Assembly (NCBI GenBank): GCA_040772005.1
Contig: JAXGYZ010000002.1
Location: forward strand, 1,240,001 to 1,304,000
Direction of reading: 5' to 3'
DNA length: 64,000 bases
Source: MWBF01 sp040772005
GTDB taxonomy: Bacteria; Chloroflexota; Anaerolineae; CG2-30-64-16
The first letter of the stretch is position 1; every line of letters begins with the position of its first letter. The notes under the pieces are model-generated. The model made no database searches, was not told the DNA's origin, and saw only the letters and a list, made by a program, of their open reading frames with translations. This document shows positions 9,696 through 18,845 of the stretch, one piece after another. A program made the translations under genes and the position numbers.

Positions 9696-10697
9696 ATGTC
9701 ACAAGAGCCATTCATCATCTGTGATAACCTGGTCAAGATTTACAAGGTCGCCCAGCTCGAGGTCGTCGCACTGCAAGGGCTGGACCTCACGGTCGCGCGT
9801 GGGGAGTTGCTCGGCGTCGTCGGCGCGAGCGGCAGCGGCAAATCGACGTTGATGAACATCGTCGGTGGGCTGGACCGGCCCACCGCGGGCCGCGTGTGGG
9901 TGAACAACCAGGACCTGCTGAAGATGTCCGACCTTGCGCTCGACCACTATCGCCGTGCGCAGGTCGGGTTTGTCTGGCAGCAGAGCGCGCGTAACCTGAT
10001 CCCTTACCTGTCGGCGGAGGAAAACGTCGAGCTGCCGATGACGCTGGCAGGCACGGTGCGCGGCAAGCGCAAGCGTGCGCAGATGCTCCTGGAGACAGTC
10101 GGGCTGACGCGGCGGCGACGCCATGCGCTGGGCCAACTCTCCGGCGGTGAGCAGCAACGCGTCGCGATTGCGGTCGCGCTGGCGAATGACCCGCGCATGT
10201 TGCTGGCCGACGAACCGACCGGCGAAGTGGACACCGAGACCGCGCTGACCATCTATGCTGCGTTCCGCCAGTTGAACACCGAGCTGGGCGTGACGACGCT
10301 GATCGTCAGCCACGACCCCGGCATCGCACGGCATGTGGACCGGGTCGTCGCGATCCGCGATGGCAAGCTGGCTGCGGAGACGATGCGCCAGACGCGGACA
10401 GAACGCGTCAACGGGAACGGGGACGGAGACGAGGTCGAGGCAGAGATCGAGGAAGAGGAAGTCTTCGAGGAACTGCTGGTCCTCGACTCGGCGGGGCGGC
10501 TCCAGATTCCCAAGCACCTGTTGGAGGAGTACGGCTTCCAGGGCCGCGCGCGTATCGAGGTCCACGAGGATGGGGTGCTGATCCGACCGGCGTCACGGCA
10601 GGGCGACGAGCGCGTGGCGAGCGCCGCGGTGGACGAATTGGCTGAACGCAAGCGCCGGGGTGGGCTGCTCGGGCGCCTGCTGCACCGGGGCAATTGA
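9696..10697 (+). CDS. ABC transporter ATPase with C-terminal AbrB-like domain
   Basis: 333 residues. The first 235 are a LolD/MacB-type ATPase: Walker A GASGSGKST (from residue 43), Q-loop segment WQQSARN, signature LSGGEQQR, Walker B MLLADEPTGEVD and switch histidine in SHD. After an acidic Glu-rich linker comes a short domain at about residues 258-302 reading LDSAGRLQIPKHLLEEYGF, then ARIEVHEDGVLIRP. That is the pattern of a SpoVT/AbrB/MazE swapped-hairpin fold (xxxGRxxIPxxLRxxxG). Such a tail is unusual on an ABC ATPase and could mediate dimerisation or DNA contact. The gene is the third of the adaptor-permease-ATPase set. Confidence 0.9.
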   Translation: MSQEPFIICDNLVKIYKVAQLEVVALQGLDLTVARGELLGVVGASGSGKSTLMNIVGGLDRPTAGRVWVNNQDLLKMSDLALDHYRRAQVGFVWQQSARNLIPYLSAEENVELPMTLAGTVRGKRKRAQMLLETVGLTRRRRHALGQLSGGEQQRVAIAVALANDPRMLLADEPTGEVDTETALTIYAAFRQLNTELGVTTLIVSHDPGIARHVDRVVAIRDGKLAAETMRQTRTERVNGNGDGDEVEAEIEEEEVFEELLVLDSAGRLQIPKHLLEEYGFQGRARIEVHEDGVLIRPASRQGDERVASAAVDELAERKRRGGLLGRLLHRGN

Positions 10698-10718
10698 TAG
10701 ATCACGGTCCGAACGAGG

Positions 10719-10768
10719 GTAGCATAGCCCCTTGTGGGCGTGCGGACGGGCACAAAGCCCTATGCTAC
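10719..10768. repeat. Palindromic repeat family 1, 50-bp copy
   Basis: 50 bp with 22-nt arms around a 6-nt centre, starting GTAGCATAGCCCC and ending GGGCTATGCTAC if read from the other strand. It separates the two ATPase genes of the ABC system and could form a hairpin in their mRNA. Confidence 0.85.
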
Positions 10769-10811
10769 GTGTTATCTGGACAAGGCTATAAGGGCGACGA
10801 GGTTCCGATTC

Positions 10812-11504
10812 ATGCAACCAGAGACAAACGGCGTGCCGGCAGTTGAGACGGCTGGCCTCAAGCGCATCTATAAGGTCGGGTCGATGGAGGTGGCCGCGCT
10901 GCGCGGCATCGACCTCAGCATTCCGGCGGGCGGGTTTGTGGCGCTCAAGGGGCGGTCGGGCAGCGGCAAGACGACCCTGCTGAACTGCGTGGGCGGGCTG
11001 GACCGGCCGTCCAGTGGGACGGTGCGCGTGTTCGGTGAGGAGATTGCCCGGCTGAGCGACCGGCAGCGCACGCGCTGGCGATCACGCCACATCGGCTTTA
11101 TCTTCCAGTCGTTCGGGCTGCTGCCGACGTTGTCGGCCTATGAGAACGTCGAGCTGATGCTGCGCATCTCCGGCGCGCGCATCCGGGAGCGGAAGGAGCG
11201 GGCAGTCTACTGCCTCAACCTGGTCGGCCTGACCAAGTGGATGCATCACCGGCCGTATGAGCTGTCCGGCGGCCAGCAGCAGCGCGTGGCGATTGCCCGT
11301 GCGCTGGCGAACAAGCCGCGCCTGATCCTGGCTGACGAGCCGACGGGCGAGCTGGATAGCACCACCGCGCGCGAGGTGCTGACCCTCTTCCGCCAGGTCA
11401 TCGAGCAGGAGCACGTCACCATCCTCATGTCGTCGCACGACCAACTGGTGGACGAGTACGTGGACCGTATCGTGTCCCTGCGGGATGGGCAAGTAGTTTC
11501 GTAA
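10812..11504 (+). CDS. ABC transporter ATPase (LolD/MacB type)
   Basis: 230-residue ATPase containing Walker A GRSGSGKTT, Q-loop IFQSFGLLP, signature LSGGQQQR, Walker B LILADEPTGELD and the H-loop in SSHD. The ATG at 10812 is chosen because the conserved domain begins there and a purine-rich GACGAGG lies upstream. An in-frame GTG at 10734 would start translation inside the palindromic repeat. It is the second ATPase of the cluster; with the preceding fused ATPase it may form a heterodimer on the one permease, or serve the same permease alternatively. Confidence 0.9.
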   Translation: MQPETNGVPAVETAGLKRIYKVGSMEVAALRGIDLSIPAGGFVALKGRSGSGKTTLLNCVGGLDRPSSGTVRVFGEEIARLSDRQRTRWRSRHIGFIFQSFGLLPTLSAYENVELMLRISGARIRERKERAVYCLNLVGLTKWMHHRPYELSGGQQQRVAIARALANKPRLILADEPTGELDSTTAREVLTLFRQVIEQEHVTILMSSHDQLVDEYVDRIVSLRDGQVVS

Positions 11505-11518
11505 GATCATATCCTTCT

Positions 11519-11570
11519 GGCTGGGGCACGGCGTGCTGTGGCTCCGCCACAGCCGAGACCGGCCCCAGCC
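11519..11570. repeat. Palindromic repeat family 2
   Basis: Nested inverted repeats: outer arms 11519-11527 and 11562-11570, inner arms 11535-11542 and 11546-11553. It shares the core CCGAGACCGG-CCAGCC with elements at 38361, 39821 (inverted), 58140 and 59987. It lies between the converging ends of the ABC operon and the next minus-strand gene and may end both transcripts. Confidence 0.75.
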
Positions 11571-11576
11571 ACCCAC

Positions 11577-12047
11577 TCACCCCAAACGGAACCAGGGCCG
11601 GCCTGCGCCCGCAGGCATGAACGGCCAGGGGATGCTGACGAAGATAATGAGCAGCGCAGCCAGGAAGAAGAGGGCTGCAAGGCGGTGCTTCGCGGCCGCG
11701 GGCCGGTCGCGTCGGGCGAGGCTGCGGCCCACATGGGCCACCACCAGCGCCACCACCATCCCGAAGAGATGCTCCACGGCATAGAAGCGCAGGACGGAAT
11801 TCCCCATCGCCCCGCCGAAATCGCGCAGTGCGGCAGTCGTCATCGGGCTGAAGACGACGTAGAGCAGGAAGCCGATCAGCAACTGTACGTCGAGGCTGGT
11901 GACGAAGGCCAGGCCCACACGGTTATCGGTCTGCGTCCAGGGCCGGTTGCCGCGCCAGCCCATGAATCCGCGCACCACGGCGATGACACCCAGGATGACG
12001 ACCACCCAACGAAGCAACGAGTGCAGGGTCAAAAGAAACGGGTACAT
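11577..12047 (-). CDS. Four-helix membrane protein, often annotated as cytochrome b-like
   Basis: 156 residues from MYPFLLTLHSLLRWVV, where GAAAGGAAAG precedes the ATG; a longer frame lacks a ribosome binding site. Four hydrophobic segments are visible (about residues 5-25, 45-65, 88-108 and 125-145). Histidines in LHSLLRW and VEHLFG are placed like those of a small family widely labelled cytochrome b in Bacteroidetes and Chloroflexota. No experimental role is known to me. The gene stands alone between the ABC operon and manA. Confidence 0.7.
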   Translation of the reverse strand: MYPFLLTLHSLLRWVVVILGVIAVVRGFMGWRGNRPWTQTDNRVGLAFVTSLDVQLLIGFLLYVVFSPMTTAALRDFGGAMGNSVLRFYAVEHLFGMVVALVVAHVGRSLARRDRPAAAKHRLAALFFLAALLIIFVSIPWPFMPAGAGRPWFRLG

Positions 12048-12152
12048 AGCTTTCCTTTCGTAATGACGGTGGCCCCAGAATAACCGGCCATCGGAGACAG
12101 AATGCACTATCTGCGCAGCAGTTTCCGGTTGCCAGCTTCCAGTTTCCAGGTC

Positions 12153-13211
12153 CTAATTCATGACTACAGTCTGAATCGCGTCCTCGCTGTATCCCGCAGC
12201 GCGGAACGGCTCGATTAAGCCCGCGGCGAGGTCGGGCACGTAGGCGCGCAGCCAGCGGCAGCCGTCGCGGGGCGCCAGGGTGTACTCGCCCAATCCGGCG
12301 GGCAGGACGGCCGACTGGCGGTGCAGTTCGAGCGCGCCGCCGGCCCACTCCACATCGAGGCTGCCGTCGATGACCGTCAGAATCTCGAACGTGCCCGGGT
12401 CAGTCGCCAGTGCCCGAGGCCCGTCCGCCTGCCAGCGTTCGAGCGCAAAGAACGGGCACGCGACGAGCAGGTCGCGGCCCGGCGCGAGCGCCAGCGGGGC
12501 CAGCAGGCCGCGGCCGGGAGGCGTGAAGTCCAGCACATCAAGCGACTTGGCGACGTGCAGCTCGCGCGGCCGGCCCGTCCGGGCATCCTTGCGGCCGTAA
12601 TCGTACAGCCGGTAGGTGATGTCCGACTTCTGTTGAATTTCGTAGAGCAGGATGCCCCCGCCGATAGCGTGGACGGTTCCGGCGGGCACATAGACCGTAT
12701 CGCCGGCCGCGGCCGGGATGTGCTGGAGCAGGTCGAGAAGCGTGTCATCTGTGACGGCGGCTGCCACCTCGGCGGGCGAGGTGGGCCGCGCAAAGCCGTA
12801 GATGAGCGACGCGCCCGGGTCTGCGGCCAGGATGTGCCACGCCTCGGTCTTGCCGTGGAAGCCGGACCCGGCCTCGACGCGGTGGGCGTAGGCGTCGTCG
12901 GGGTGCACCTGGACCGACAGACGGTCGCCCGCGTCGATGAGCTTCGCCAGCAGGGGGAAGTCCGCGCCGTAGCGGGCCACGGTCCGCGAGCCGACCAGCG
13001 CGTTCCCCAACACGCGCGTGGCCTCCGCCAGCGTCTGCCCCGCCAGCGAGCCGTTCGTGATGCGGTTGCCCTCGTAGACTTGCCAGCTTTCGCCGACGCG
13101 GGGCATGTCGGCTTCCACGCCGAGCAGCGCGGCCAGGCGGCTGCCGCTCCACATGGGCGCGACCAGCCGCGCTTCGGTCAGCAGAGGGTACAGCGTACGT
13201 TCATACGACAT
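12153..13211 (-). CDS. manA: Mannose-6-phosphate isomerase, class I-like
   Basis: 352 residues, cupin fold. It would interconvert mannose-6-phosphate and fructose-6-phosphate in the cytoplasm. Zinc-binding motifs are visible: QVHPDD (Gln and His), the Glu in GKTEAWH and the His in PAGTVHAIG. IQQKSDITYRLYDYGR is a signature of short bacterial ManA proteins. The start MSYERTLYPLL is chosen because AAGGCAAG precedes that ATG; a longer frame runs antisense into the neighbour. It begins 13 nt after the stop of the mutarotase gene, so both sugar-phosphate enzymes are probably cotranscribed. Confidence 0.9.
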   Translation of the reverse strand: MSYERTLYPLLTEARLVAPMWSGSRLAALLGVEADMPRVGESWQVYEGNRITNGSLAGQTLAEATRVLGNALVGSRTVARYGADFPLLAKLIDAGDRLSVQVHPDDAYAHRVEAGSGFHGKTEAWHILAADPGASLIYGFARPTSPAEVAAAVTDDTLLDLLQHIPAAAGDTVYVPAGTVHAIGGGILLYEIQQKSDITYRLYDYGRKDARTGRPRELHVAKSLDVLDFTPPGRGLLAPLALAPGRDLLVACPFFALERWQADGPRALATDPGTFEILTVIDGSLDVEWAGGALELHRQSAVLPAGLGEYTLAPRDGCRWLRAYVPDLAAGLIEPFRAAGYSEDAIQTVVMN

Positions 13212-13224
13212 GGCATCTTGCCTT

Positions 13225-14097
13225 TCAGACGGTGAGCACCTGGCGGCCCTGCCAGGTCTGCCCCGGGTGCAGCTCGACGGGTTGGCCGACGATGGCGGCC
13301 TCGATACAGATGAACCGCCCGTAGCCGCCGGGCGGGAGATCGTCCAGCGCCGCGCCCCTCGTCGGGCCGGGATTCCACACGACGACATCCGGGAAGCCCT
13401 CCGTTGCGACTGCGAGGCGGTGGCTCGGCTCGGCCAGCGTGACCTGTCGCGGCGCGTTGAAGTAGATGCGGTCCACTTCGCCCTCAAAGCGGAGTTGGCT
13501 GTCCGCCTGCACCTTGTCGCGGTAGCCGTCCGCGGCATCGCGGAAGGGCAGGCCGCCCAGCCCCTCGACCGCGACGGCTGCCAGGTCGCGCACCGCGAAG
13601 TAGGTATGCAGCGCGGCGGTGAACTCGAAGGGCCGGTCGTCCGTGTTCTCGATGGTCAACCCGACCGCCAACTGCGGCCCGCCCGCAGTCACGGCCAGCC
13701 GGCCGCGGAAATGGTGCGGCCAGAGCGCGAGGGTGTGTTCGCTGTCCGCAATGACGAACTCGGCTGTCGCGGTGGCCGGGATGCTGGCTGCGGCCGGTGT
13801 CTCACCGTGCCGCACGCCCATATACTCCCACTGCAGGGTCCGCAGGAATCCGTGCTTGGGGAGCGGTCCCATGCCGGAAAACTGCGGGAAGACGACCGGC
13901 ACGCCCCCGCGAATGGAGACGCCCGGCCGGTAGTCGGCCTGCGGGCTGAGATAGAGCTGTTCCTCGCCGCCCGCGGGAATCCAAGACGTCACATGCGCGC
14001 CGTACAGATAGATTTCGGCCCGCGCGCCGTCCGCAGCCGACATCACGACCTTCGGCAGCCCGGCTGCCCCGTTGACCACTCCTGCAGGTCCTTGCAT
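13225..14097 (-). CDS. D-hexose-6-phosphate mutarotase (aldose 1-epimerase-like, YeaD family)
   Basis: 290 residues. The protein should interconvert alpha and beta anomers of hexose 6-phosphates. GAHVTSWIPAGGEEQLYLSP, VFPQFSGMGPLPKHGFLR and ALHTYFAV (with the conserved active-site His) follow the YeaD pattern, as does the length. The ATG at 14097 is chosen because AGGGAGGAG lies 8 nt before it; an ATG 27 nt upstream would place this ribosome binding site inside the coding region. It lies directly upstream of manA and 16 nt downstream of the DNA glycosylase gene. Confidence 0.88.
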   Translation of the reverse strand: MQGPAGVVNGAAGLPKVVMSAADGARAEIYLYGAHVTSWIPAGGEEQLYLSPQADYRPGVSIRGGVPVVFPQFSGMGPLPKHGFLRTLQWEYMGVRHGETPAAASIPATATAEFVIADSEHTLALWPHHFRGRLAVTAGGPQLAVGLTIENTDDRPFEFTAALHTYFAVRDLAAVAVEGLGGLPFRDAADGYRDKVQADSQLRFEGEVDRIYFNAPRQVTLAEPSHRLAVATEGFPDVVVWNPGPTRGAALDDLPPGGYGRFICIEAAIVGQPVELHPGQTWQGRQVLTV

Positions 14098-14113
14098 GGC
14101 GTGTAACTCCTCC

Positions 14114-14989
14114 CTAATGTTCATCCCACTGCCAGAACCAATAGGCCAGGCCCTTCCACTTGCCCCACGGCGCAAAGACCTTCTCGATATCCGCGGGTGT
14201 CACGGGCGCACCCGCGAAGAACTCGCGCGAGACCATCTTCGCGGCCCACGAGTCCGCCGGAATGTAGTCGTAGTGCGCCAGCAGCATGAGCAGGTTCGCG
14301 GCCGCATACGGCCCGATGCCCTGGATGCTGATGAGCTGCTTGCGCAGCTCCGGCGTGGGGAGAGACGCCATCTTGAGCGTCTCCAGGTCCAGCTTACCCG
14401 ACGCGACCTCGCGCGCGAGGGTTGCCACGTAGGGCGCGCGGTAGCCGAGGCGCGCGTCGCTGCGCAGCGCCTCCACGCTGACGGCCGCGAGCTGCTCAGG
14501 CGTGGGGAACGCGCGGCGAGTTGGCTCTGCGGGCAGCGGGTCGCCATACAGGTTGACGAGCGCGGCGGTCATGCGCTTCGTCGCGGCCCACAGCGTGTTG
14601 GTGGTGAGGATGGTCTTGACCACATCCTCGAAGAGCGTGGCCGAACGGAGAATGCGGCCTTTTGCCTCGATTGCGGCGCGAGCCAGCTTGGGCTCGTTGG
14701 CCGCGGCCTTATAGAAGGGCGAGAGGTCCTGGTCGAGGCCGGCCATCCAACGTACGGTATCTGCGATCTCGGTCTCTTCTGCCGCGTTGACGGGGACATC
14801 CGTCCTCACGCTCACGGCCTCGGGCAGCGGCTCGACGGTCAGCTCCAGTACCTGCCCCTGCGCCAGCCGCGCGACATAGGAGAAGCCGCCGTCTTCCGTG
14901 GGCCGAAAAGGCGCGAGCTGGACCCAGCCGTGCGAGTTGACGACGACAGGGAGGGAAAAAGGCGGTCGAGCAGGCAGTGTGATGGTCAT
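14114..14989 (-). CDS. DNA-3-methyladenine glycosylase-like HhH-GPD protein
   Basis: 291 residues. The N-terminal part is a TBP-like beta domain, and residues about 120-290 form the HhH-GPD base-excision fold. The helix-hairpin-helix reads ISIQGIGPYAAANLLML and is followed by YIPADSWAAK, where the Asp is the expected catalytic residue of AlkA/OGG-type glycosylases. No Cys cluster follows, so it is not of the endonuclease III type. It should excise damaged bases such as alkylated purines; exact substrate unknown. The gene sits in a compact minus-strand run with the radical SAM gene 24 nt upstream. Confidence 0.8.
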   Translation of the reverse strand: MTITLPARPPFSLPVVVNSHGWVQLAPFRPTEDGGFSYVARLAQGQVLELTVEPLPEAVSVRTDVPVNAAEETEIADTVRWMAGLDQDLSPFYKAAANEPKLARAAIEAKGRILRSATLFEDVVKTILTTNTLWAATKRMTAALVNLYGDPLPAEPTRRAFPTPEQLAAVSVEALRSDARLGYRAPYVATLAREVASGKLDLETLKMASLPTPELRKQLISIQGIGPYAAANLLMLLAHYDYIPADSWAAKMVSREFFAGAPVTPADIEKVFAPWGKWKGLAYWFWQWDEH

Positions 14990-15013
14990 TGGGCGTATCC
15001 TGTGCTCTCCAAA

Positions 15014-15913
15014 TCAAAGAAGCTTCAGTTGCACCGGCTGCTGCATCCGATACGGCGCGACCCCGCGCGCCAGGCCGTAGCGTTGGGCGAGACCGTCGAA
15101 CAACGCCTCAAGCTGCGCGGTGTGCTGGCCGTCAGCATGATAACGCTCGCCATAGCGGCGCTCATAGATGGGCCGCAGGCCGGGGAACAGCCGGTCCAAC
15201 TCGGTGTAATAATAGTCGCGCTGCCGGTTGCGCAGGGTCATGCCGAAGCCGGGCACGACATGGCTTGCGCCGCACTCATGCGCGCGGGTGACAATGGCTG
15301 TGATGTTAGCTGCGTTATCCTCAAGGTAGGGCAGCACGGGCATGAGCATGACGCCGGTGCGGATGCCCGCGGCCGCGAGCGTCTCCAGCGCGCGGAAGCG
15401 GGCCGAGGACGGCGGCGCACCCGGTTCAACTTTGTGCGCCAGCTCATCGTCGGTAGCCGTGATGGTGAAGCTGGCGACCGCGCCTGCCGGCCCGGCCGCG
15501 GCGTTGATTGCCAGCAGCAGGTCCACGTCGCGCAGCACGAGATCGCTCTTCGTCAGGATGTGGACCGGGAAGCCAAACTCCGCGATGATTGCGAGCGCCT
15601 GTGCGGTCAGCCGGAACTTGCGCTCGACCGGCTGGTACGGGTCGTTCATCGAGCCGGTGCCGATGTAGCCCTTGATGTGCTTGTGCGCGAGCTCGTGGCG
15701 CAGCAGTGCGGGCGCGTTGGCCTTGACGAGAACCTCGCCGTCGAAATCCTCGATCTGGTAACACTCGCTGCGGGAGTCGCAGTAGATGCAGTGGTGGCCG
15801 CACCCGCGGTAGAGGTTCATGGTGTACTTGATCCCGAACCACGGGTCGGGGTCTTTGACTGAGGACAGGAGCGTCTTGGCCTGGATTTCGCGCACGTTCA
15901 TGGCAAGAGGCAT
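15014..15913 (-). CDS. SPL-like radical SAM protein
   Basis: 299 residues from MPLAMNVREIQAKTLL. The radical SAM cluster motif is GCGHHCIYC (Cys-x3-Cys-x2-Cys). GTGSMNDPYQPVE and ILTKSDLVLRDVDLL match the Rv2578c/SplB-like family of radical SAM proteins. The family is related to spore photoproduct lyase, but this window shows no sporulation gene and the true reaction is unknown. Its position beside a DNA glycosylase makes a nucleic-acid repair role attractive, as an inference only. A second in-frame ATG at 15901 is an alternative start. Confidence 0.8.
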   Translation of the reverse strand: MPLAMNVREIQAKTLLSSVKDPDPWFGIKYTMNLYRGCGHHCIYCDSRSECYQIEDFDGEVLVKANAPALLRHELAHKHIKGYIGTGSMNDPYQPVERKFRLTAQALAIIAEFGFPVHILTKSDLVLRDVDLLLAINAAAGPAGAVASFTITATDDELAHKVEPGAPPSSARFRALETLAAAGIRTGVMLMPVLPYLEDNAANITAIVTRAHECGASHVVPGFGMTLRNRQRDYYYTELDRLFPGLRPIYERRYGERYHADGQHTAQLEALFDGLAQRYGLARGVAPYRMQQPVQLKLL

Positions 15914-15975
15914 GATACTCGGAGACGGCATTCGTGGCAAGTGAGGATGAAGCCGGCAGGATTGCCGAGGTTGTT

Positions 15976-16046
15976 GGAGTCGAGGCTTCAGCCGGTTTGG
16001 GTGTGGATTCACACAGCCCAGCCTGACCGGCCAAAGCCTCGACTCC
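15976..16046. repeat. Cruciform-type intergenic repeat
   Basis: Outer arms 15976-15988 and 16034-16046 are a perfect 13-bp inverted repeat, with a smaller GTGTG/CACAC stem inside. It resembles in plan the branched element at 63911-63997. It fills the gap between two minus-strand genes. Confidence 0.65.
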
Positions 16047-16061
16047 GACTTCAGGGAAAGA

Positions 16062-18827
16062 TCAGTCGCCCCCGGCCTGCATCAGGAACGGGAAGTACGA
16101 CGAGAAGCCGGTTTGGCCGCTATGCGCACCGGTCAGCAGCGCGTTCCAGAAGAACATGAACGTGCCGGTCGACTGGGCGCGATACAGCGTATTCGGCGCG
16201 AGCAGGACGACATGGCCCGCACCCAGGGGCGCGTCCACGATGGCAATCTTGCCGCGCAGCCCGGCGTCGGCGGTGTCGCTCAGGTAGCCGCTGAGCAGCA
16301 GGGCGCCGTCATCGGCTGTCGGGTAGGTTGCGACGACGGTTGCGTCACCCGACACCCCGCTGAAGTAGGGCGTCGAGCTCTCACACCAGAGTGCTTCCAC
16401 TTCGTCGTAGCCGTAACCGACCTGCGTGGTCGGATCGACCTTGATGCGCACGATCGAGCCGGGACAGCCGGCTGCCGGCGCCGCGTCAACACCCGCGATG
16501 CCTGCGGCTGCCGGGGGCGCGCCGCCGAAGTCGGGGATGGCCTCGGGATCGTCCGGAACGGGCACCGCGGCCATCGCCGCGACGCTGGCGGGCACGCTCA
16601 CGCCGATGCCCCAGTTCTGGTCGATGGGCAGCATGGTGCTGCGGCCCTGCAGGACGAGCGTGCCGCCCGCCTCCACGAAGGCCTTCAGCTTCGCCGCGCC
16701 TGCCGCACCGATGCCGGGCCGGTAGGCCGGCGGGATGCTCGAGGATGTGCCGCTGCCGTTCAGGAGGGTCGCGGTCGTCATATCCGGGATGATGATGACG
16801 TCGAAGCCCGCCACCGTGCCGGTCTGGACATCGGTCGGGTAGAGCCGGGTGTAGTCCCAGCCCGCGCGATCCAGCCGCATGCGCGTCCAGCCTTCAGGCA
16901 TGGTCGTGTTGCTGCTGTTGTTCGATGAGTAGATGGCCACATGGGGCTTGACCAGCCGGGTCGCGGGGACGCTGCCGGCCGTCGAGTAGGCCGTCAGGCC
17001 GAGGTCGGCCACCAGCGCGGCCAGCACATCGTGGTCGGCCTGGGAGCCGGTCGTGCGCACGATGAACGTGCCCGCAGCGAAGGTGCGGCCGTCCGCGGTG
17101 AACGGAGCATCGGCCTGCGCCACGGACAGGTTGGGGTTGGCCCAGAGCTGGGGCAGCGCAGCGGAGAGGTTGTTGTTCGAGCCGTGCTCGATGATGTAAT
17201 GCCGCGCGAGGCCGCCGGTCAGGGTCCCTTCATACGCCACCTCTGCGGTGACTGGCAGCAGGCCCAGCCCGGGTGGCAAGGGCGTGTTCATCTCGACGAC
17301 TTCGACATCACGCATCAAGCCGTAAGTCCAGGCAGTCACATCGTACGGTGTTTTGACTGGCGGATATGTCTGCACCATCAGGAGATTCTTCGCCGTCAGG
17401 CCCAGCGGCTGGTCGGTGCGTACGACGTAGTCGCCCGCAGCAAACTGCCGGCCGTCCGCGGTGAACGCAGTGCCCGCGCGATCCACCTCGAAGCCCTGCA
17501 AGATGTGCAGGTTGTTGACCAGGTCTACCACATCTGCGTTGTCGCCGCCATCCTGCGGGATGACGAACGCATAGGGCGCGCTGCTCGTCGCCTTCTGCAT
17601 GTTGGTCTTGGCCTTCATGTAGAAGTTATAGAGCATCATATTCTTGTTCTTCGAGGTATAGGTCAGGTCGTTGCGGATGGCGTCCTCTTCGAGGTTCACA
17701 GCATCCATCAGGTGCCATGTGAAGGGCACCTTGTAGGGCAGCGGGTTGAACCACGAGCGGGCGCGGGTGGAGGGCTGGGTCATCTTGCGCGGGGTTGCAC
17801 GCGTGGCACCCTGCAGCTCGTAGAAGCGGCCATGCGTGTTGTGCATGTAGCTATAGCCGTGGTTGTAGCCGGGATACCACATATCGGCATAGTCGTAGGT
17901 GTAAACGCCTTCCCAGCCAGCAGCGATCAGTTGCGCAATGTTGTAGCCCGCGAAAGCAATCCATTCGGAAACCGTGATGGGGCTCACTGCTTCGTTGGTC
18001 GGATCAGGGCCGGGCGACATGTAGAGCATGTCGCGCGTCTCGTGCAGGTCGTGGTACACCGTGGGCAGCCACTCCTGGCGGGCCAGGACGTTGGCCTGCG
18101 ACTCGGCCAGGCTGATGCCCAGGAAGTCACGATTGTTGTCGTGGTTGACGTATTGGCCATAGTACGGCGGGCCGGAGGACACATAGGGCGTGTCTTTGTA
18201 CTCATAGTACCAGTCCGTCACCATCTCCAGGCCATCGGGGTTGATGGTGTTCTCGAGGACGATGATCAGGTTGTCCAGCAGGTCGAGCGTCTGGCTGTCG
18301 TTGCTGGAGGCCAGGCGATAAGCCATGCGGACCAGAACCTCAGGGCTGGTGCGTTCGGTCGAGTGGATGGCGGCGCTGAGCCAGTAGACGGCCTTCCCCT
18401 GCTCGGCCAGGAAGCGCGCCTCGTCGTCGCTGACGACCTGACGCGGGTCGGCCAGCTTGCGCAGGATGCCCTTCAGGTTGTCGATCTGCGCCCAGTTTTC
18501 CTCAGAGGTGACGATCGTGAGGATCATGGGCTTGCCCATCTCGGACTGGCCATATTCGATGACGTGGACGCGCGCGGAGGTCCTCTCGAGCTCGTGCATA
18601 TACTCGACGATACCCTGGCGCACGCCTTCGCCCTTCAGCTCGTGGGTCTGGTAGGGCGTAATCTTGTAATCCTGGCCGATGTCGTAGCCCAGGAAGTCAC
18701 GCGGGGTGGTGACATCATAGTCCACCGGCGAGCTGGCGCTGGCCCCGGTCATCGTCACCAGCATGACGATCAACAGCACGATACTCAGCGCGGCGCTGAA
18801 CCGGCGCGGAAGTTTGTGCTTTAGCAT
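16062..18827 (-). CDS. Secreted M14-family zinc carboxypeptidase-like protein, copy 2
   Basis: 921 residues. A signal peptide (KHKLPRRFSAALSIVLLIVML) directs export. The M14 domain covers about residues 40-420, with likely zinc ligands His155 and Glu158 (HSTE) and His262 (DLHE), plus substrate-binding NPDG and NNRDF motifs. Residues from about 430 on form a large C-terminal region with a Rossmann or glutamine-amidotransferase-like segment (FDVIIIPDM then LKAFVEAGGTLVLQG). Start: AGGAGG lies 6 nt before the ATG at 18827; the ATG at 18842 would put that site inside the gene. It is a diverged tandem copy of the gene just upstream and probably in the same transcript. Role: extracellular peptide degradation, substrate unknown. 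Confidence 0.88.
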   Translation of the reverse strand: MLKHKLPRRFSAALSIVLLIVMLVTMTGASASSPVDYDVTTPRDFLGYDIGQDYKITPYQTHELKGEGVRQGIVEYMHELERTSARVHVIEYGQSEMGKPMILTIVTSEENWAQIDNLKGILRKLADPRQVVSDDEARFLAEQGKAVYWLSAAIHSTERTSPEVLVRMAYRLASSNDSQTLDLLDNLIIVLENTINPDGLEMVTDWYYEYKDTPYVSSGPPYYGQYVNHDNNRDFLGISLAESQANVLARQEWLPTVYHDLHETRDMLYMSPGPDPTNEAVSPITVSEWIAFAGYNIAQLIAAGWEGVYTYDYADMWYPGYNHGYSYMHNTHGRFYELQGATRATPRKMTQPSTRARSWFNPLPYKVPFTWHLMDAVNLEEDAIRNDLTYTSKNKNMMLYNFYMKAKTNMQKATSSAPYAFVIPQDGGDNADVVDLVNNLHILQGFEVDRAGTAFTADGRQFAAGDYVVRTDQPLGLTAKNLLMVQTYPPVKTPYDVTAWTYGLMRDVEVVEMNTPLPPGLGLLPVTAEVAYEGTLTGGLARHYIIEHGSNNNLSAALPQLWANPNLSVAQADAPFTADGRTFAAGTFIVRTTGSQADHDVLAALVADLGLTAYSTAGSVPATRLVKPHVAIYSSNNSSNTTMPEGWTRMRLDRAGWDYTRLYPTDVQTGTVAGFDVIIIPDMTTATLLNGSGTSSSIPPAYRPGIGAAGAAKLKAFVEAGGTLVLQGRSTMLPIDQNWGIGVSVPASVAAMAAVPVPDDPEAIPDFGGAPPAAAGIAGVDAAPAAGCPGSIVRIKVDPTTQVGYGYDEVEALWCESSTPYFSGVSGDATVVATYPTADDGALLLSGYLSDTADAGLRGKIAIVDAPLGAGHVVLLAPNTLYRAQSTGTFMFFWNALLTGAHSGQTGFSSYFPFLMQAGGD

Positions 18828-18845
18828 GTGGTTCCTCCTCATGAC

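Noticed and set aside
14072..15862. Long plus-strand frame across the glycosylase and radical SAM genes
   Set aside because: It spans two recognised minus-strand genes and shows no domain.
16941..18824. Long plus-strand frame antisense to an M14 gene
   Set aside because: The minus-strand protein has intact active-site motifs and a signal peptide; the plus frame has none.
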